Below, piece by piece: positions 62,951-64,000 of a DNA stretch of 64,000 bases. The notes under the pieces were generated by a model. The model was not told the DNA's origin. It did not search any database and worked only from the letters and a program-made list of their open reading frames with translations. The DNA comes from Streptantibioticus rubrisoli (GTDB taxonomy: Bacteria > Actinomycetota > Actinomycetes > Streptomycetales > Streptomycetaceae). Where the stretch lies: contig NZ_JANFNH010000002.1 of NCBI RefSeq assembly GCF_024436055.1, positions 186,001-250,000 on the forward strand. The letters are read 5' to 3'. The stretch's first letter is position 1. Every line of letters starts with the position of its first letter. Position numbers and translations under genes: made by a program.

Positions 62951-64000
62951 ATGACACGAAGAGTCGTACAGCAGCGCACGGCGCGCAAGGCACACAAGGC
63001 GGCCGCCGGGTCGGCGGTGGCGCTGACCGCTGGGCTGGCCCTGGTGGTGGGAACCGCCGGGACCGGTCAGGCCGCCACCGCGGCCAGCGGTGCGCAGGCG
63101 GCGCCGAGCTGCGGCGCCGAGCAGGGGTCGGCGGCCGCGGCCGCAGACTCCGCGGTCCCGTCGCTGGCCGCGGTCGGCACCGCTGGTCAGAAGATCTCCT
63201 ACGGCCTGGCCACGCAGGCGCCGATCGGGCTGTGGTCGTCCTCCAGCGTCACCCTGCGCACCCCCGTCTCCAAGGGCACGGTGCGGCTGGACGTCAGCAG
63301 CCGCGGCTTCAGCACCGACTCGCTTGAGGTGCAGCGGTACGTGCCGCGCAGCCACCGCTGGGTGGACCTCGACTCCACTCCGGGCACCGGCAGTTGGCCA
63401 CGGCACGGGGTCTTCACCTTCCCGGTCAGCGCGGCCGCGAGCGCCGGTCATCCGTACACCGTGGCGCTGCGGGTGCAGGACCTCGACCGGCCCGGCAGCT
63501 TCACCGTCGCCGCCTCGGTCAACGACGGACACGGCCACACCTACCGGGCGGCGGCCCGTACCGCCGCCGCCACCCGTCCCACGGTGACGGTCAGCGGCTG
63601 GCAGTCCGGCACCACACTGGTGCGCGGCGGAGCGGCGCGAGACCTCAAGGTCACCGTGAAGAACACCACCGACCGGGCCTACCCCGCGCTGAACGCCAGC
63701 TACTACGCGTACGGGCAGGGCAGCAGGCACGCGTTGGTGCCCAAGGACCTGGTGCTCAAGGAGTACCAGCCCGGGCGCGGCTGGATCCGGGTCCCGCTGG
63801 TCCCCAACGGCTGCGACCCCGGCATGGCCGTCACCCTCCGCCCGACCGCCAAGGGTCCGCTCGCCCCCGGCGCGACCGCCGTCTACCGGCTGCGGGTGGC
63901 GGTCGCGAAGTCGGCGCCCAGCGATGTGGCACACGCCGACGCGGGCCTGTCCGTGGGCAACGGCGAGCTGCCGTTCGCCTCACAGGAACTCCCGTTCACC
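62951..64000 (+). CDS. secreted protein, 3' end cut by window edge
   Basis: Exactly 350 codons are visible with no stop. ATG at 62951 follows GGGGGGAG. A long basic signal peptide begins MTRRVVQQRTARKAHKAAAG with a hydrophobic core and likely cleavage near GQAATA (about residue 43). The mature part is beta-rich with immunoglobulin-like repeats (SYGLATQAPIGLWSSSSVTL, VTVSGWQSGTTLVRGGAARD, LAPGATAVYRLRVAVAKSAP) and two Cys (CGAEQG; NGCDPGM). Probably an extracellular or surface protein; no catalytic motif seen in the visible part. Confidence 0.8.
   Translation, partial: MTRRVVQQRTARKAHKAAAGSAVALTAGLALVVGTAGTGQAATAASGAQAAPSCGAEQGSAAAAADSAVPSLAAVGTAGQKISYGLATQAPIGLWSSSSVTLRTPVSKGTVRLDVSSRGFSTDSLEVQRYVPRSHRWVDLDSTPGTGSWPRHGVFTFPVSAAASAGHPYTVALRVQDLDRPGSFTVAASVNDGHGHTYRAAARTAAATRPTVTVSGWQSGTTLVRGGAARDLKVTVKNTTDRAYPALNASYYAYGQGSRHALVPKDLVLKEYQPGRGWIRVPLVPNGCDPGMAVTLRPTAKGPLAPGATAVYRLRVAVAKSAPSDVAHADAGLSVGNGELPFASQELPFT

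Overview
The window is very GC-rich, densely coded, and uses GTG/TTG starts with strong GGAGG-type ribosome binding sites. Together with a whiE-type spore-pigment cluster, an AfsA/gamma-butyrolactone locus, Lsr2 and Zur-controlled ribosomal protein paralogues, this points to Streptomyces or a very close relative. I saw no rRNA, tRNA, CRISPR array, transposase or integrase, although short RNA genes could be missed by eye. Both window ends cut through genes.

Layout. 1-4850: Tat-exported GH38 alpha-mannosidase (3' end missing). 5022-5628: zinc-independent L28 and S14 behind a candidate Zur box. 5820-7273: an SDR and two small unknown proteins. 7470-14777: complete spore-pigment type II polyketide cluster in the whiE order (hydroxylase divergent; ORFI, cupin, KSalpha, KSbeta/CLF, ACP, aromatase, cyclase), followed by a convergent O-methyltransferase (14780-15859). 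15891-22192: secreted beta-helix protein, VOC protein, 6-phosphogluconate dehydrogenase and a secreted alkaline-phosphatase-superfamily protein. 22301-28282: unknown protein, cupin, a DUF4267-type pseudogene with a Trp-to-stop change, and a PucR regulator divergent from a lactate-monooxygenase-like enzyme and a D-2-hydroxyacid dehydrogenase.

28333-30094: NO-detoxification module (flavohaemoglobin plus NsrR, a related candidate operator before each). 30225-35282: two NodB-type deacetylase lipoproteins, family-5 uracil-DNA glycosylase, PhzF protein, HRP1-like CBS protein and a lipoprotein. 35769-37144: Lsr2 and a PP2C phosphatase. 37215-39861: gamma-butyrolactone locus (ArpA/ScbR-type receptor, 26-bp ARE-like operator, AfsA-type synthase, reductase). 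39942-44359: Tat-exported metallophosphoesterase, ABC half-transporter and a small tyrosine/glutamine-rich protein with a 16-bp tandem repeat at its 3' end.

44596-61227: a stress island: phosphoketolase, GH65 phosphorylase, Hsp20, nicotinate phosphoribosyltransferase, two double-USP proteins, an Rv1733c-like membrane protein, CapA, FtsH, STAS protein and fermentative D-lactate dehydrogenase. Its content resembles the hypoxia/dormancy regulon controlled by DosR in mycobacteria and OsdR in Streptomyces. The only trace of a sensor kinase is a truncated remnant at about 52120-52350. 61412-64000: SixA phosphatase, a CysRS/MshC-like protein and a truncated secreted protein.

Four copies of a dispersed intergenic element (near 22258, 27938, 33568 and 54107) sit directly against gene stop codons, three of them between convergent genes. 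They share a hairpin with a compensatory base-pair change.
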